Both the position numbers and the translations under genes were made by a program. The notes under the pieces are model-generated. The model was not told the origin of the DNA. It saw only the letters and a list, made by a program, of their open reading frames with translations, and did no database searches. 64,000 nt of DNA from Labilibacter marinus (GTDB lineage Bacteria; Bacteroidota; Bacteroidia; Bacteroidales; Marinilabiliaceae), in the NCBI RefSeq assembly GCF_001659685.2, contig NZ_LXYE02000044.1:82642-146641 (forward strand). The letters run 5' to 3'. Position 1 is the stretch's first letter. Each line of letters starts with the position of its first letter. Shown one piece after another: positions 17,858 to 28,407 of the stretch.

Positions 17858-19258
17858 TTACGCCTTATTTCTGGCAATGTTAGCCATAAACTCCCCTTCG
17901 GCAACAACCGCATCTCCTACAAAAGCAGTTCCTTTCATATTAGCCACCCCTCTTCGCATAGGTGTAACTAAATCTAATTTAAAAATAACAGTATCACCCG
18001 GCACTACCTTTTTTCTAAATTTGATATTATCCAACTTCATAAAATAAGTAGAATAATTTTCAGGATCGTCAACTTGATTCAATACAAAAATACCTCCACA
18101 TTGTGCCATGGCTTCAACCAATAAAACACCTGGCATTACTGGTTCTGTTGGGAAATGACCTTGAAAGAAAGGTTCGTTTAAAGTAATGTTTTTAACACCT
18201 ACAATAAACTTTGGCTGAATATCAATGATCTTATCTACCAATAAAAATGGGTATCTATGCGGAAGCATAGTTTTTATTTTGTTGATATCACAAAGCGGCT
18301 CCTTATTTGGATCATAAGATGGAACCACTGGTTTGTTAGCTAACTTTTTAATCTCTTTACGGATGATTTTAGCAAATTCAACATTGGACTGATGTCCAGG
18401 TCGTGTAGCTATAATCTTCCCTTTTATAGGAAGACCGGCTAAACACAAATCGCCAATAACATCTAGTAATTTATGACGCGCCGGTTCGTTATGATGAACT
18501 AATTCAAGATTATTTAAAATACCAATTGGTTTTACTTCAACTCTAGGCTGATTAAATAAGTCCGCTAATCTATCTAATTCCTCTTGTTTAACTTCTCTAT
18601 CTATTATTACAATAGCATTTTCCAGGTCGCCACCTTTAATTAAATTGTGTTGCATCAACATTTCTACTTCGTGCAAAAATACAAAGGTGCGACAAGCACT
18701 AACCTCTTCCGCAAAATCATCTAAAGTATCTAATGTAGCAAATTGACTTCCTAAGAATACTGAACTATCAAAAGAAATCATGGTATCTACACTAAAAGAA
18801 TCATCAGGCATAGCTACCAACTTAATACCTTTCTCTTTGTCTTCGAAAACCATTTTTTCCTTCACTACAAAGTACTTTCGCTCTGCTTCCTGCGCTTCTA
18901 TTCCCGCTTCCTGAATGGCCTCAACAAAATACTTTGAACTACCATCAAGAATAGGTACTTCAGGTCCATCCACTTCTATTAAACAGTTATCAACGCCTAA
19001 ACCACGTAAGGCAGCCAAACAGTGTTCAATAGTACTTACTGATGCTTCTTTCTTTTGCAACACAGTACCTCGCTGAGTATATGTTACGTTTTCTGCGTAC
19101 GCATCAATTATCGGTTGATCTTCAAGATCAGTTCTTTTAAACTTAAACCCGTGATTTTCTGGAGCTGGATTAAGCACTAAAGTAACCATTGCTCCGGTAT
19201 GCAACCCTGTACCTTTTAAGGTTGCTTGTTTTGCAAGTGTATTCTGATTTTCTATCAT
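17858..19258 (-). CDS. lpxC/fabZ: Bifunctional LpxC deacetylase / FabZ dehydratase fusion
   Basis: 466 residues in two domains. Residues 1-305 are the zinc deacetylase that commits to lipid A: His79 (STIEHC), His262 and Asp266 (RHKLLDVIGD) bind zinc and His289 (GHQSN) is the general acid. Residues about 322-466 are the hot-dog FabZ dehydratase of fatty acid synthesis, with His368 (GHFP) and Glu382 (VEAMAQ). The fusion is standard in Bacteroidota and balances lipid A against membrane fatty acid in one chain. Lies 43 nt after lpxD, probably co-transcribed. Confidence 0.97.
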   Translation of the reverse strand: MIENQNTLAKQATLKGTGLHTGAMVTLVLNPAPENHGFKFKRTDLEDQPIIDAYAENVTYTQRGTVLQKKEASVSTIEHCLAALRGLGVDNCLIEVDGPEVPILDGSSKYFVEAIQEAGIEAQEAERKYFVVKEKMVFEDKEKGIKLVAMPDDSFSVDTMISFDSSVFLGSQFATLDTLDDFAEEVSACRTFVFLHEVEMLMQHNLIKGGDLENAIVIIDREVKQEELDRLADLFNQPRVEVKPIGILNNLELVHHNEPARHKLLDVIGDLCLAGLPIKGKIIATRPGHQSNVEFAKIIRKEIKKLANKPVVPSYDPNKEPLCDINKIKTMLPHRYPFLLVDKIIDIQPKFIVGVKNITLNEPFFQGHFPTEPVMPGVLLVEAMAQCGGIFVLNQVDDPENYSTYFMKLDNIKFRKKVVPGDTVIFKLDLVTPMRRGVANMKGTAFVGDAVVAEGEFMANIARNKA

Positions 19259-19301
19259 ATCAAAGATGTATATGACCTAACACGCCTATTGCGCTTTCAG
19301 T

Positions 19302-20342
19302 CTATTCTCCTCCTTTTAATTCTTTAATTTCCTTTTGAAGTTCGCGTACTTGGTTCACTAAGTCTGGTAATTTTTTAAGGTTAACCCAAGATCTGGCAAA
19401 CTGGCTAGCATCAAAAGCTGGCGTACCTCTTAAAGTTGCACCTTCTTTTTTAATATTTCCAGCAATACCTGAATAAGCACCCAACTTAACTCCGTCCGCT
19501 ACTTTTAAATGTCCAATTACTCCAGTGTGGCCACCGAACATACAGTTTTTACCTACAGTACTTGATCCTGCCACTCCTGACATAGCCGCAATAACTGTAT
19601 TTTCACCTATCTCAGCATTGTGTGCAATCTGAACAAAGTTATCTAACTTAACTCCTTTTTTTAACACAGTTGAGCCCATTGTAGCTCTATCCAAAGCAGT
19701 ATTGGCTCCAAGCTCACAATTATCTTCTATCACAACATTTCCTACTTGCGGGATCTTTGTATACTCATTGTTTTCATCCGGTGCAAAACCAAAACCATCT
19801 GACCCTACAACTGCACCTGCGTGAAGTATACATTTATTACCTATAACACAATCGTGATATATCTTTACCCCTGCATATAATATACAATTATCACCAATCG
19901 TTACATTGTCACCAATAAAGGTGTTAGGATAGATGCTCACGTTATTACCTATTGTTACATTTTCACCTAAATAAGCAAATGCTCCTATATATGGAAACTC
20001 ACCCACTTTAGCTGTATCTGCAATAAAAGATGGCTGCTCAACCCCTGTTTTTCGGGGTTTAGAATCATTATACATTTGCATTAACTTAGCTACCGAACTA
20101 TAGGCGTTTTCAACCTTTACTATGGTAGCTTGAACTTCACGTTCAGGAACAAAATCATTGTTCACTATAACAACAGAAGCTTTAGTATCGTATATAAATT
20201 TAGTGTATTTGGGGTTTGCTAAGAAAGTAATCGTTCCTGGCTGACCATCTTCGATTTTTGAAACATTGTTAACTGTAACATCCTGATCTCCGACAATCTC
20301 CCCGTTAATTAATTCTGCAATTTGCTTAGCTGAAAAATTCAT
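19302..20342 (-). CDS. lpxD: UDP-3-O-acylglucosamine N-acyltransferase
   Basis: 346 residues. Adds the second acyl chain, to the amino group left by LpxC. N-terminal uridine-binding domain (about 1-100, [16 protein letters not shown]) precedes a long hexapeptide beta-helix; the catalytic His is in [26 protein letters not shown], followed by [19 protein letters not shown]-terminal helix [19 protein letters not shown] -7-like TAGATTTG (20366-20359) lies only about 10 nt before the expected transcript start, so the unit may be almost leaderless; no good -33 box was found. First lipid A gene after the HD gene. Confidence 0.96.
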   Translation of the reverse strand: MNFSAKQIAELINGEIVGDQDVTVNNVSKIEDGQPGTITFLANPKYTKFIYDTKASVVIVNNDFVPEREVQATIVKVENAYSSVAKLMQMYNDSKPRKTGVEQPSFIADTAKVGEFPYIGAFAYLGENVTIGNNVSIYPNTFIGDNVTIGDNCILYAGVKIYHDCVIGNKCILHAGAVVGSDGFGFAPDENNEYTKIPQVGNVVIEDNCELGANTALDRATMGSTVLKKGVKLDNFVQIAHNAEIGENTVIAAMSGVAGSSTVGKNCMFGGHTGVIGHLKVADGVKLGAYSGIAGNIKKEGATLRGTPAFDASQFARSWVNLKKLPDLVNQVRELQKEIKELKGGE

Positions 20343-20462
20343 TTTGTATAATTTGGTGCAAATCTAATAATATTATCTTCATTTAAGATAGTGAGCCTAC
20401 CCATTTTTATGATGTACTTAACTTTCAAACACAACTAAAACTATTCGAATAATTGGTTTGAA

Positions 20463-21737
20463 TTATAAATTCTGAGCCCAATCCTTAAGAAACTTGGGGT
20501 AAATTAGAACGCTTTTCTTAACGTTTTTCCCCAATACATCATGATTTAAAATATCAGAAGCCTCAGACACATCCTTTAGCGTACCATCTGAAAATAAAAT
20601 ATTTATATTCTCTCCCGTTAATGTATAAGTGTGATTTTCAAGAACCTTTTCATTCACAAAAAAGTCTATTTCATCTTCCTTCAAGCTATACTCTTCCTGA
20701 ATCCTTTTCTTTATCTTGCTACTACGTTCTACATCAAAAGCATCATTTCTTAATTCAATCTTCATTAAGTCACGATTAATAATTGCCTTTGATAATGTTG
20801 ATAAAACAAAATCATCATGTAGCGTCCATACTTTAATAGCCGACATAATATCACAATCATCTAACATAGCAAACTTTTGCAATACCGATTCATCTCTTAT
20901 AAAGCTATCCAGACTAATTTCATGCTTCATAAAAAATAAAAGATGTGGTGTTCCAAAAATATCTTCATTCTTTTTTAATAGGTATTTAGCTCGTCTTAAA
21001 ACATTCACTAACATATTTTCGGCTACAACGGCCGTTTTATGAAGGTATACTTGCCAATACATCAACCTGCGGGCAATTAAAAACTTCTCAATTGAATAAA
21101 TCCCTTTGGATTCAACCACCAGCTGATCACCAGAAACGTGAAGCATTTTTATTATCCTATCAGAACCAATCACACCTTCCGTTACTCCACTGAAGAAACT
21201 ATCTCTTCGCAAATAATCCAGCCTATCCATATCTAATTGACTGCTGACTAACTGATGCAAGAACTTTTTAGAATAATTATCTTTAAATATTTCTAAAGCC
21301 AAAGATAATTTGCCATTAAACTCTTCATTTAACCGCTCCATAAATAAAATGGAAATTTCCTCGTGCGATATACCTTCAACTACAGCATGTTCTAACACAT
21401 GAGAAAATGGGCCGTGACCAATATCATGTAATAAAATGGCTATATGAACTGCTTCTGATTCTTTTTCCGATATTTTTATTCCTTTGGATTGAAGTACAGC
21501 TACCGCCTGAGACATAAGATGCATAGCTCCCACCGCATGTTGAAACCTATTATGAGTTGCCCCTGGATACACCAAAGAAGTAAGCCCCAATTGCTTTATT
21601 CCTCTTAAGCGCTGAAAGTAGGGATGTTGCAACAAATCATAAATAAAATCGAAAGGAATTTTTACAAACCCGTAAACTGGGTCATTGATTATTTTTAGTT
21701 TATTTACTATGTTACTCTTATTCACTATAAAACGCAT
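20463..21737 (-). CDS. HD superfamily phosphohydrolase
   Basis: 424 residues, cytoplasmic. The HD metal-site residues are visible: His in GATHNRFQHAVGAMHLM, the paired His-Asp in HIAILLHDIGHGPFSH, and a later Asp in QLDMDRLDYLRRDSF. The last segment plus the long C-terminal half matches the dGTPase-related YdhJ/SAMHD-like group rather than (p)ppGpp synthetases. These enzymes hydrolyse nucleotides; the substrate here is unknown. Divergent from rimP and upstream of lpxD on the same strand, an arrangement common in this phylum. Confidence 0.88.
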   Translation of the reverse strand: MRFIVNKSNIVNKLKIINDPVYGFVKIPFDFIYDLLQHPYFQRLRGIKQLGLTSLVYPGATHNRFQHAVGAMHLMSQAVAVLQSKGIKISEKESEAVHIAILLHDIGHGPFSHVLEHAVVEGISHEEISILFMERLNEEFNGKLSLALEIFKDNYSKKFLHQLVSSQLDMDRLDYLRRDSFFSGVTEGVIGSDRIIKMLHVSGDQLVVESKGIYSIEKFLIARRLMYWQVYLHKTAVVAENMLVNVLRRAKYLLKKNEDIFGTPHLLFFMKHEISLDSFIRDESVLQKFAMLDDCDIMSAIKVWTLHDDFVLSTLSKAIINRDLMKIELRNDAFDVERSSKIKKRIQEEYSLKEDEIDFFVNEKVLENHTYTLTGENINILFSDGTLKDVSEASDILNHDVLGKNVKKSVLIYPKFLKDWAQNL

Positions 21738-21839
21738 TTATAATTTAACCTTTGCAATATAGAACTTTAAGCCGATAGTTTTAAAAATAACTACCCAATG
21801 CGCAGCAAAACATTATTAATAAACACAGCACAAAGTGTG

Positions 21840-21870
21840 TTGCATATTAAAAGCATAATAACTATCTTTG
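21840..21870 (+). promoter_or_regulatory. Promoter of rimP-nusA-infB
   Basis: TTG (21840-21842), 20-nt spacer, TATCTTTG (21863-21870): very close to the Bacteroidota consensus. Transcript start expected near 21877, leaving a leader of about 60 nt. Confidence 0.65.
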
Positions 21871-21898
21871 CAGCGGTTTTTAACTAAATATCTTAAGG

Positions 21899-21926
21899 AT
21901 AGGGGGCAGATGTCCCCTATTTTATT
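21899..21926 (+). promoter_or_regulatory. Leader hairpin with T-tail, possible attenuator of rimP-nusA-infB
   Basis: ATAGGGG (21899-21905) pairs with CCCCTAT (21914-21920), then TTTATT, ending 11 nt before the rimP ATG. It looks like an intrinsic terminator inside the leader of an operon that encodes NusA itself. In E. coli the equivalent operon is autoregulated by NusA; a similar role here is inference. Confidence 0.5.
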
Positions 21927-21937
21927 AATATTAAGTG

Positions 21938-22402
21938 ATGATTACAAAGGAACAGATACGAGAAATAATAGCGGAAAAGATTGAGGCTGACGATTGTTTT
22001 ATTGTTGAAGTTAAAGTTTCTGCCAGTAATAAGATTATAGTTACTATTGATAGTATGAACGGTATAGGAATTGACTACTGCATACAAATTAGTCGCTTAA
22101 TTGAAGGATCATTTGATAGAGATATAGAAGACTTTGAGTTGGAAGTTTCTACACCAGGATTAGGTCAACCACTAAAAGTATTAAACCAATACGAAAAAAA
22201 TATTGGTAAAGATATTGAAGTTACACCTTTTGAAACAGCACCATTTAAAGGAAAGCTGACAGAGGTAAACGAAGATAACTTTGTAGTGGAAGAAATGAAA
22301 AAGGTTAAAATCGAAGGAAAGAAAAAAAAGGAATTGCAAGTAATTAATCATAACTATAAGTTCGACGAGGTTAAAGCAGTCAAAGTAATTGTATCGTTTT
22401 AA
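21938..22402 (+). CDS. rimP: Ribosome maturation factor RimP
   Basis: 154 residues from ATG 21938 (a GTG one codon earlier is in frame). Needed for late assembly of the 30S subunit. The N-terminal alpha-beta domain shows IDSMNGIGIDYCIQISRLIEGSFDRD and the hallmark ELEVSTPGLGQPLK; the C-terminal part (KGKLTEVNEDNFVVEE ... NYKFDEVKAVKVIVSF) is the SH3-like barrel. Head of the rimP-nusA-infB operon, the same order as in most bacteria. Confidence 0.95.
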   Translation: MITKEQIREIIAEKIEADDCFIVEVKVSASNKIIVTIDSMNGIGIDYCIQISRLIEGSFDRDIEDFELEVSTPGLGQPLKVLNQYEKNIGKDIEVTPFETAPFKGKLTEVNEDNFVVEEMKKVKIEGKKKKELQVINHNYKFDEVKAVKVIVSF

Positions 22403-22423
22403 CAAGCCGGCAAACATAAAGTC

Positions 22424-23659
22424 ATGGAGAACATTAATTTAATAGATACTTTTTCAGAGTTTAAGGAACTTAAAAGCATTGATAGAGCCACTATGATCAG
22501 AGTGCTCGAAGATTCATTTAGGAGTGTCTTAATTAAACGCTTTGGAACAGACGATAATTTCGATGTTATTATTAACACCGATAAAGGAGACTTTGAAATT
22601 TGGCGCAATCGTGAAATTGTAGCCGATGACGAATTGGAGGATGATAACCTGCAGATTTCATTGACTGATGCTAAAAAAATCGACGATGATTATGAGGTTG
22701 GAGAAGAGGTAACTGATGAAGTTCGTTTTCTTGACTTTGGTAGAAGAGCCATTTTAAGCCTTCGCCAAAATTTATCTGCACGTATTTTAGAGTTAGAAAA
22801 GGATAATATTTACCATAAATATAAAGACCGCATTGGTGATATCATTACTGGTGAGGTATATCAAATATGGAAAAGAGAAATCCTGATACAAGATGATGAA
22901 GGTAATGAGTTAATTCTGCCAAAAGCAGAACAAATTCCATCTGACTTCTTCCGTAAAGGAGATAATGTAAGAGCTGTTGTTGTTAAAGTAGAAATTAGAA
23001 ACAATAACCCGCTTATTATTATTTCACGTACTTCTCCAGTATTCTTAGAAAGATTATTTGAATTAGAAGTACCCGAAATATTTGACGGATTAATCACCAT
23101 TAAAAAGATTGTTCGTGTACCTGGTGAAAGAGCTAAGGTAGCGGTTGAATCTTATGATGAAAGAATTGATCCGGTAGGTGCATGTGTTGGAATGAAAGGT
23201 TCAAGAATTCACGGTATTGTTCGAGAGTTGCGTAACGAAAATATCGATGTAATTAACTTCACCAATAATGTACAGTTATTTATTCAAAGAGCGCTTAATC
23301 CTGCTAAAATAAACAGCATTAAGTTATTTGAAGACGATAAAAGAGCCCAGGTGTATTTACGTCCTGACGAAGTAAGCCTTGCCATTGGTAAAGGTGGATT
23401 AAACATTAAGTTAGCCAGTCAATTAGCAGGTTACGAAATTGATGTTTATCGTGAGATGGAAGTAGATGACGAAGATGTAAGCTTAGATGAGTTTACGGAT
23501 GAAATAGAAGGATGGATTTTAGATGAAATTAAGGCCATTGGTTGCGATACGGCTAAATCAGTACTCGACTTAACAATCGAAGATTTAGTAAAAAGAACCG
23601 ACCTTGAAGAGGAAACCATCAATGAAGTTATTAAGATATTGAGCGCCGAGTTTGAATAA
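22424..23659 (+). CDS. nusA: Transcription termination/antitermination factor NusA
   Basis: 411 residues. Binds RNA polymerase and nascent RNA to modulate pausing and termination. Order: N-terminal polymerase-binding domain (about 1-125), S1 domain (from about 135, GDIITGEVYQIWKREILIQ), KH1 (GERAKVAVESYDERIDPVGACVGMKG) and KH2 (EVSLAIGKGGLNIKLASQLAG). An acidic stretch (EVDDEDVSLDEFTDEIE) leads to one helix-hairpin-helix repeat at the C-terminus; the double acidic AR repeats of E. coli are absent, usual outside gammaproteobacteria. Starts 21 nt after rimP. Confidence 0.97.
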   Translation: MENINLIDTFSEFKELKSIDRATMIRVLEDSFRSVLIKRFGTDDNFDVIINTDKGDFEIWRNREIVADDELEDDNLQISLTDAKKIDDDYEVGEEVTDEVRFLDFGRRAILSLRQNLSARILELEKDNIYHKYKDRIGDIITGEVYQIWKREILIQDDEGNELILPKAEQIPSDFFRKGDNVRAVVVKVEIRNNNPLIIISRTSPVFLERLFELEVPEIFDGLITIKKIVRVPGERAKVAVESYDERIDPVGACVGMKGSRIHGIVRELRNENIDVINFTNNVQLFIQRALNPAKINSIKLFEDDKRAQVYLRPDEVSLAIGKGGLNIKLASQLAGYEIDVYREMEVDDEDVSLDEFTDEIEGWILDEIKAIGCDTAKSVLDLTIEDLVKRTDLEEETINEVIKILSAEFE

Positions 23660-23725
23660 AATCTGACAGTATGCGATAATCAATAGTTACACAAAGAATT
23701 TAAGAGATAATCATTAATTCCCAAT

Positions 23726-26700
23726 ATGGCAGTTGGTAAAACAAATAGACTAAGTAAAGTAGCCCGCGAATTTAACGTAGGGATACATACTATTGTTGAA
23801 TTTCTTCAGAAAAAAGGATTCGAAGTTGAAACGAATCCTAACACGAAGGTATCGGCACAAATGTACCAGCATTTAGAAAATGAGTACAGCACCGACCTTA
23901 ACGTTCGTAAGAAATCAGAGGCGCTTAGCAAGCAAAAGCCTCAAAAAGAAACCATCTCGATAGAAGATGTGAGAAAAGATTTAGCGCCAGAGCCTGAAAA
24001 GGAAAAAGCTAAAAAAGAGCCTGAGGTTGAAAAAATAGAAGCTCCTAAATCGGAAGAGCCAAAAGTAGTTGGTAAAGTTGATTTAGATAAGTTCAGCAAA
24101 AAGCCTGTTGCTAAGGCAAAAGTTGAAGAGCCGAAAAAAGAGGAACCTAAAAAGGAAGAGCCTAAGGTTGAAACACCTAAACCTGCAGCTTCAGCTCCTG
24201 TTGAAAAAGCAGAAAAGGTAGCTGAGAAGCCTAAGGAGGAAAAGCCTAAAGAAGTTAAAAAGCCTAAAGAAACTCCTCATATACCAACTGCCAAACAAAA
24301 TATTGAGGAACCTAAGGTGGTAGGAAAAATTGACGTTGACGCGTACAAAAAGCCTAAAAAGCAAGCTGATACTCCTAAGCAAGAGAAAAAAGCACAGCCT
24401 AAAGCAAACGTGAAGAAAAAAGAAACACCAAAACCAGTTGCAGCAGAAACTCCTGCGGCTGAGAAAAAACAAGATACTCCAAAGGTTACAGAGAGTAAAC
24501 CAACGGAAAAAACAGAAGCGAAGGAAACAAATACAGAAAAAGCTGAAGGTAGCGATGTATTTAAACCAACGCAGGTTAAAAAACTTTCTGGTCCTACAGT
24601 AGTAGGCAAAATTGTACTTCCAACTAAACCAACTAAGTCGGAAGACAGTGCAGATAAGAAAAAGAAAAAACGTAAACGAATTCGCAAGGATAAAGAGCGC
24701 GTAAACGTTAACGAAAAGTCTAATCAACAAGGTGCTCAAAGAGGTCCTAGACCTAACAACGGTCCTGGCGGTCAAAGAGGTCCTAGACCTGGTGGACCAG
24801 GCGGACAAAGACCTGGTGATAATCGTAATCAAGCTAACAAGGGGCCTCGCAGAGGTAAGCCTGGACAAAACAGACGTCCTGTTAAAGCTGAGATTACCGA
24901 AGAAGATGTACAAAAGCAAATTAAAGATACATTAGCTAGATTAACAGCTAATAAAGGTAAATCGAAAGCGTCTCGTCACCGTCGTGATAAACGTGAAGCG
25001 ATTAGCCAAAAACAAATTGCTGAGGAAGAATTAGCTCACTTAGAAAAGAATGTAATTCAGGTAACTGAGTTCGTTACTGTGGCTGAATTAGCTTCCATGA
25101 TGAGTGTTCAGGTAAACCAAATTATTGCATCATGTATGAGCCTTGGTTTATTTGTTTCTATCAACCAGCGTTTAGATGCAGAAACCATTTCGTTAGTTGC
25201 TGAGGAATTTGAACATAAAGTAGAATTCATTAGTGTTGAAGTTGCAGCCGCAATTGATGAAGAGGAAGAAGAAGATGAAACGTTAATGGAAGAACGTTCT
25301 CCTATTGTTACAGTAATGGGACACGTTGACCACGGTAAAACATCTTTACTTGACCACATTCGTAAAGCGAACGTTATTCAAGGTGAAGCTGGGGGTATTA
25401 CACAGCATATTGGTGCGTACTCTGTATCCTTAGATTCTGGAAGAAAAATTACTTTCTTAGATACTCCAGGTCACGAGGCCTTTACTGCGATGCGTGCTCG
25501 TGGTGCGCAAGTAACAGATATTGCTATTATTATTGTAGCGGCTGATGATAATGTGATGCCACAGACTATTGAGGCCATCAACCATGCATCTGCTGCAGGG
25601 GTACCAATTGTTTTTGCAATCAACAAAATTGATAAGCCAGGAGCAAACCCGGATAAAATTAAAGAAGAATTAGCTCAAATGAACTACCTAGTTGAAGACT
25701 GGGGAGGTAAATATCAGTGTCAAGAAATTTCGGCTAAGAACGGACTCAACATTGAAGAACTGCTTGAAAAAGTATTACTTGAAGCAGATTTATTAGAGCT
25801 TAAAGCCATTAAAGATAAAAGAGCTGTTGGCTCAGTAATTGAATCTTCATTAGATAAAGGACGTGGTTACGTTACTACAGTGCTTGTTCAATCGGGTACA
25901 CTTAAAGTAGGAGATATTATTCTTGCTGGTAGTTACATGGGACACGTAAAAGCCATGTTTAACGAGCGTAACCAAAAAGTAACTACTGCTGGCCCAGCAG
26001 AACCTGTATTAATACTTGGTTTTAACGGAGCTGCGCAGGCTGGTGAAAAGTTCAACGTAATGGAGAGCGAACGCGAAGCCAAAGAGATTACTAACAAGCG
26101 TACTCAGCTACAGCGTGAGCAAGGTATGAGAACGAAGAAACATATTACACTTGACGAAATTGGTCGTCGTATAGCAATTGGAAACTTCCAAGAGTTAAAT
26201 GTTATTGTGAAAGGTGATGTGGATGGATCTATTGAAGCACTTTCCGATTCATTAATCAAGCTTTCGACAGACGAAATTCAAGTAAATGTGATTCACAAAG
26301 CAGTAGGTCAGATTTCGGAATCGGATATCATGCTAGCAACTGCATCCAATGCCATTGTTATTGGTTTCCAAGTTCGTCCATCTTTAGCAGCAAGAAAGAT
26401 TGCAGAGAAAGAGGAAATCGACATACGTCTTTACTCTATCATTTACGATGCAATCGAAGAGCTTAAATCGGCTATGGAAGGTATGCTTTCTCCAGAAATT
26501 AAGGAGCAAGTTACTTCTACACTTGAAGTTCGTGAAACCTTTAAAATTACTAAAGTTGGAACGATTGCAGGTTGTATGGTTAAAGAGGGTAAAATCAAGC
26601 GTAACTCTAGAGTACGTTTAATACGTGAAGGTATTGTGATTTACACTGGTGAATTAGCTGCTCTTAAACGTTATAAAGATGATGCTAAAGAAGTAGCTTC

Positions 26701-26800
26701 TGGATATGAGTGTGGTGCAAGTATTGCTAACTACAACGACATTAAGGAAGGTGACTTTATTGAGTCATTTGAAGAAGTGGAAGTATCGCGTAAGCTATAA
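23726..26800 (+). CDS. infB: Translation initiation factor IF-2
   Basis: 1024 residues. GTPase that brings initiator tRNA to the 30S subunit. N-terminal IF2-N helix ([26 protein letters not shown]), then about 330 residues of Lys/Glu/Pro-rich linker in which PxVVGKI recurs three times (near residues 115, 195 and 290), an RGPRPN/GGPGGQR-rich basic patch, a second IF2-N ([16 protein letters not shown]), and the G domain with G1 GHVDHGKTS at about 531, G3 DTPGHEA and G4 NKID. Domains II-IV complete the C-terminus. The fMet-tRNA-binding end ([21 protein letters not shown]) is intact. Terminator follows. Confidence 0.98.
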   Translation: MAVGKTNRLSKVAREFNVGIHTIVEFLQKKGFEVETNPNTKVSAQMYQHLENEYSTDLNVRKKSEALSKQKPQKETISIEDVRKDLAPEPEKEKAKKEPEVEKIEAPKSEEPKVVGKVDLDKFSKKPVAKAKVEEPKKEEPKKEEPKVETPKPAASAPVEKAEKVAEKPKEEKPKEVKKPKETPHIPTAKQNIEEPKVVGKIDVDAYKKPKKQADTPKQEKKAQPKANVKKKETPKPVAAETPAAEKKQDTPKVTESKPTEKTEAKETNTEKAEGSDVFKPTQVKKLSGPTVVGKIVLPTKPTKSEDSADKKKKKRKRIRKDKERVNVNEKSNQQGAQRGPRPNNGPGGQRGPRPGGPGGQRPGDNRNQANKGPRRGKPGQNRRPVKAEITEEDVQKQIKDTLARLTANKGKSKASRHRRDKREAISQKQIAEEELAHLEKNVIQVTEFVTVAELASMMSVQVNQIIASCMSLGLFVSINQRLDAETISLVAEEFEHKVEFISVEVAAAIDEEEEEDETLMEERSPIVTVMGHVDHGKTSLLDHIRKANVIQGEAGGITQHIGAYSVSLDSGRKITFLDTPGHEAFTAMRARGAQVTDIAIIIVAADDNVMPQTIEAINHASAAGVPIVFAINKIDKPGANPDKIKEELAQMNYLVEDWGGKYQCQEISAKNGLNIEELLEKVLLEADLLELKAIKDKRAVGSVIESSLDKGRGYVTTVLVQSGTLKVGDIILAGSYMGHVKAMFNERNQKVTTAGPAEPVLILGFNGAAQAGEKFNVMESEREAKEITNKRTQLQREQGMRTKKHITLDEIGRRIAIGNFQELNVIVKGDVDGSIEALSDSLIKLSTDEIQVNVIHKAVGQISESDIMLATASNAIVIGFQVRPSLAARKIAEKEEIDIRLYSIIYDAIEELKSAMEGMLSPEIKEQVTSTLEVRETFKITKVGTIAGCMVKEGKIKRNSRVRLIREGIVIYTGELAALKRYKDDAKEVASGYECGASIANYNDIKEGDFIESFEEVEVSRKL

Positions 26801-26825
26801 TGTAGCTTAGTGATTTTAGATATAC

Positions 26826-26861
26826 AATCCCTGTTCAATTTATTGAGCAGGGATTTTTTTT
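26826..26861 (+). terminator. Terminator after infB
   Basis: AATCCCTGTTCA (26826-26837) pairs with TGAGCAGGGATT (26844-26855) with one G-U, followed by a run of T to 26861. Confidence 0.85.
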
Positions 26862-26877
26862 GCTTAATTATTAGGCA

Positions 26878-26908
26878 CAAAAAAAGCCCGAAGAAAATTC
26901 TTCGAGCT
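26878..26908 (-). terminator. Terminator after gcvH
   Basis: AGC-C-CGAAGAA (26885-26895) pairs with TTCTTCG-A-GCT (26898-26908), one internal mismatch; A-run 26878-26885 is the minus-strand U-tract. Confidence 0.7.
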
Positions 26909-26929
26909 CTATATATGGTTCTAGATAAA

Positions 26930-27307
26930 TTATCCTATTAACTCTTTATATTGTTCGGCAGTTAATAAAGCATCAAACTCAGCAACATCTTCCGCTTGAA
27001 TTTTAACCATCCATCCACCTTCGTAAGGCTCTTTGTTCACTAATTCAGGTTGATCCTCTAAATCATCGTTTACTTCAAGTACTTTACCCTTAACAGGCAT
27101 ATATAAATCAGAAACTGTTTTAACAGCCTCAATAGTACCAAATACTTCTTCTTTATCTAAATCTTCTCCTTCAGTTTCTATCTCAACAAATACTATATCA
27201 CCTAATTCACCTTGAGCAAACTCTGTAATACCAACTGTAACTACATCTCCCTCTACTAAAATCCATTCGTGATCTTTTGTATACTTTAAATTTTCAGGAA
27301 TATTCAT
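26930..27307 (-). CDS. gcvH: Glycine cleavage system H protein
   Basis: 125 residues; carries the lipoyl arm that shuttles aminomethyl groups between the P, T and L proteins of glycine cleavage. The lipoylated residue is Lys63 in TIEAVKTVSDLYMP; KYTKDHEWILVEG at the N-terminus and the C-terminal PYEGGWMVKI segment are typical. The other glycine cleavage genes are not in the window, as is usual in Bacteroidota. A -7-like TAATTTTG lies at 27344-27337. Confidence 0.97.
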   Translation of the reverse strand: MNIPENLKYTKDHEWILVEGDVVTVGITEFAQGELGDIVFVEIETEGEDLDKEEVFGTIEAVKTVSDLYMPVKGKVLEVNDDLEDQPELVNKEPYEGGWMVKIQAEDVAEFDALLTAEQYKELIG

Positions 27308-27422
27308 TTGAATGCTATTTTTTAATTAATGTGTATCAAAATTAAAACAAAATCATCTGGCAAATTATGGTATATGTCATGTTATAACTTTTAAAGCTAC
27401 TCCATCCACCATTCATTACCTT

Positions 27423-28340
27423 CTAGTGTATCTCATCAAAATTATATGGCGTTTCTTGATATACGTAATAGTTTAACCAATTAGTAAACATCAAGCTTGC
27501 ATGACTTCGCCATAAAACAACAGGATCATTCGAAGTATCATCATTCGGAAAATAATTCTTAGGAATAGCAATATCTTCCCCTTTTTCTAAATCCCTAAAA
27601 TACTCCTCCCTTAATGTAAATGGGTCGTATTCTGAATGACCTGTAACAAAGATTAACCTTTTATCAGGTGACATCACAATATGAACGCCAGCATCTTCTG
27701 ATTGAGCCAATATTTTAAGCTCAGAAACCTTATCAATATCTTTTGCACGCACACCAGTAAAGCGAGAATGTGGAGCGAAAAAGCTATCATCAAAACCTCT
27801 CATTAAAGGTTCCTTTCTATCCGTTACAGTATGGTTAAAAACACCAAATAGTTTTTCGTTTAGATGATGTTTTGGAATACCGTAATGATAATACAAACCA
27901 GCTTGTGCACCCCAGCAAATATGTAATGTACTAGTAACGTTACGTCTGCCCCACTCCATTATTTCCTTCAATTCTTCCCAATAGGTAACTTCATCAAATT
28001 CAAGATGCTCAACAGGAGCTCCTGTAATGATCATACCGTCATATTTCTTGGCTTGAACCTCTTCAAAGGTTTTATAAAAATTTAATAGATGCTCTTTAGG
28101 CGTACATTTTGGCGAGTGCGTTCTAGTCATTAACAAATCAACTTCAACCTGCAAAGGGGTATTGGATAACACTCTCATTATTTGTGCCTCAGTTGTGATT
28201 TTTAATGGCATTAAATTAAAAACAACTATTTTAAGCGGTCGTATGTCCTGATGGTTAGCGCGAGATTCGTTCATCACGAATACATTCTCACTTTCAAGTA
28301 CATTACGTGCTGGCAACTTATCTGGGATTCTTATAGGCAT
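27423..28340 (-). CDS. metA: Homoserine O-acetyltransferase, MetA family
   Basis: 305 residues; activates homoserine for methionine synthesis. Numbering coincides with E. coli MetA: nucleophile Cys142 (HICWGAQAG), His235 and Glu237 (TGHSEYDPF) form the catalytic set. Position 111 (GAPVEHLEF) is Glu, the residue that in characterised MetA-fold enzymes directs use of acetyl-CoA, while Gly at that site goes with succinyl-CoA, so acetyl transfer is predicted despite the family name succinyltransferase. Separated from the upstream TetR gene by a hairpin. Confidence 0.94.
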   Translation of the reverse strand: MPIRIPDKLPARNVLESENVFVMNESRANHQDIRPLKIVVFNLMPLKITTEAQIMRVLSNTPLQVEVDLLMTRTHSPKCTPKEHLLNFYKTFEEVQAKKYDGMIITGAPVEHLEFDEVTYWEELKEIMEWGRRNVTSTLHICWGAQAGLYYHYGIPKHHLNEKLFGVFNHTVTDRKEPLMRGFDDSFFAPHSRFTGVRAKDIDKVSELKILAQSEDAGVHIVMSPDKRLIFVTGHSEYDPFTLREEYFRDLEKGEDIAIPKNYFPNDDTSNDPVVLWRSHASLMFTNWLNYYVYQETPYNFDEIH

Positions 28341-28362
28341 ATTGATGCTTTTTAAAATAACA

Positions 28363-28384
28363 AAGGCCGTAAAAATACGGCCTT
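28363..28384. terminator. Hairpin between the TetR gene and metA
   Basis: AAGGCCGTA (28363-28371) pairs perfectly with TACGGCCTT (28376-28384). The clean T-run (ATTTTTTT) is on the plus strand; on the minus strand, where both neighbours lie, the tail is only T-rich (TTGTTATTTT). Confidence 0.6.
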
Positions 28385-28407
28385 ATTTTTTTATTTACAA
28401 TGACATT

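Noticed and set aside
24191..24919. Long minus-strand frames (242 and 136 codons) opposite infB
   Set aside because: They mirror the Lys/Glu/Pro low-complexity linker of IF-2, giving Phe/Leu/Ser-rich nonsense with no domain.
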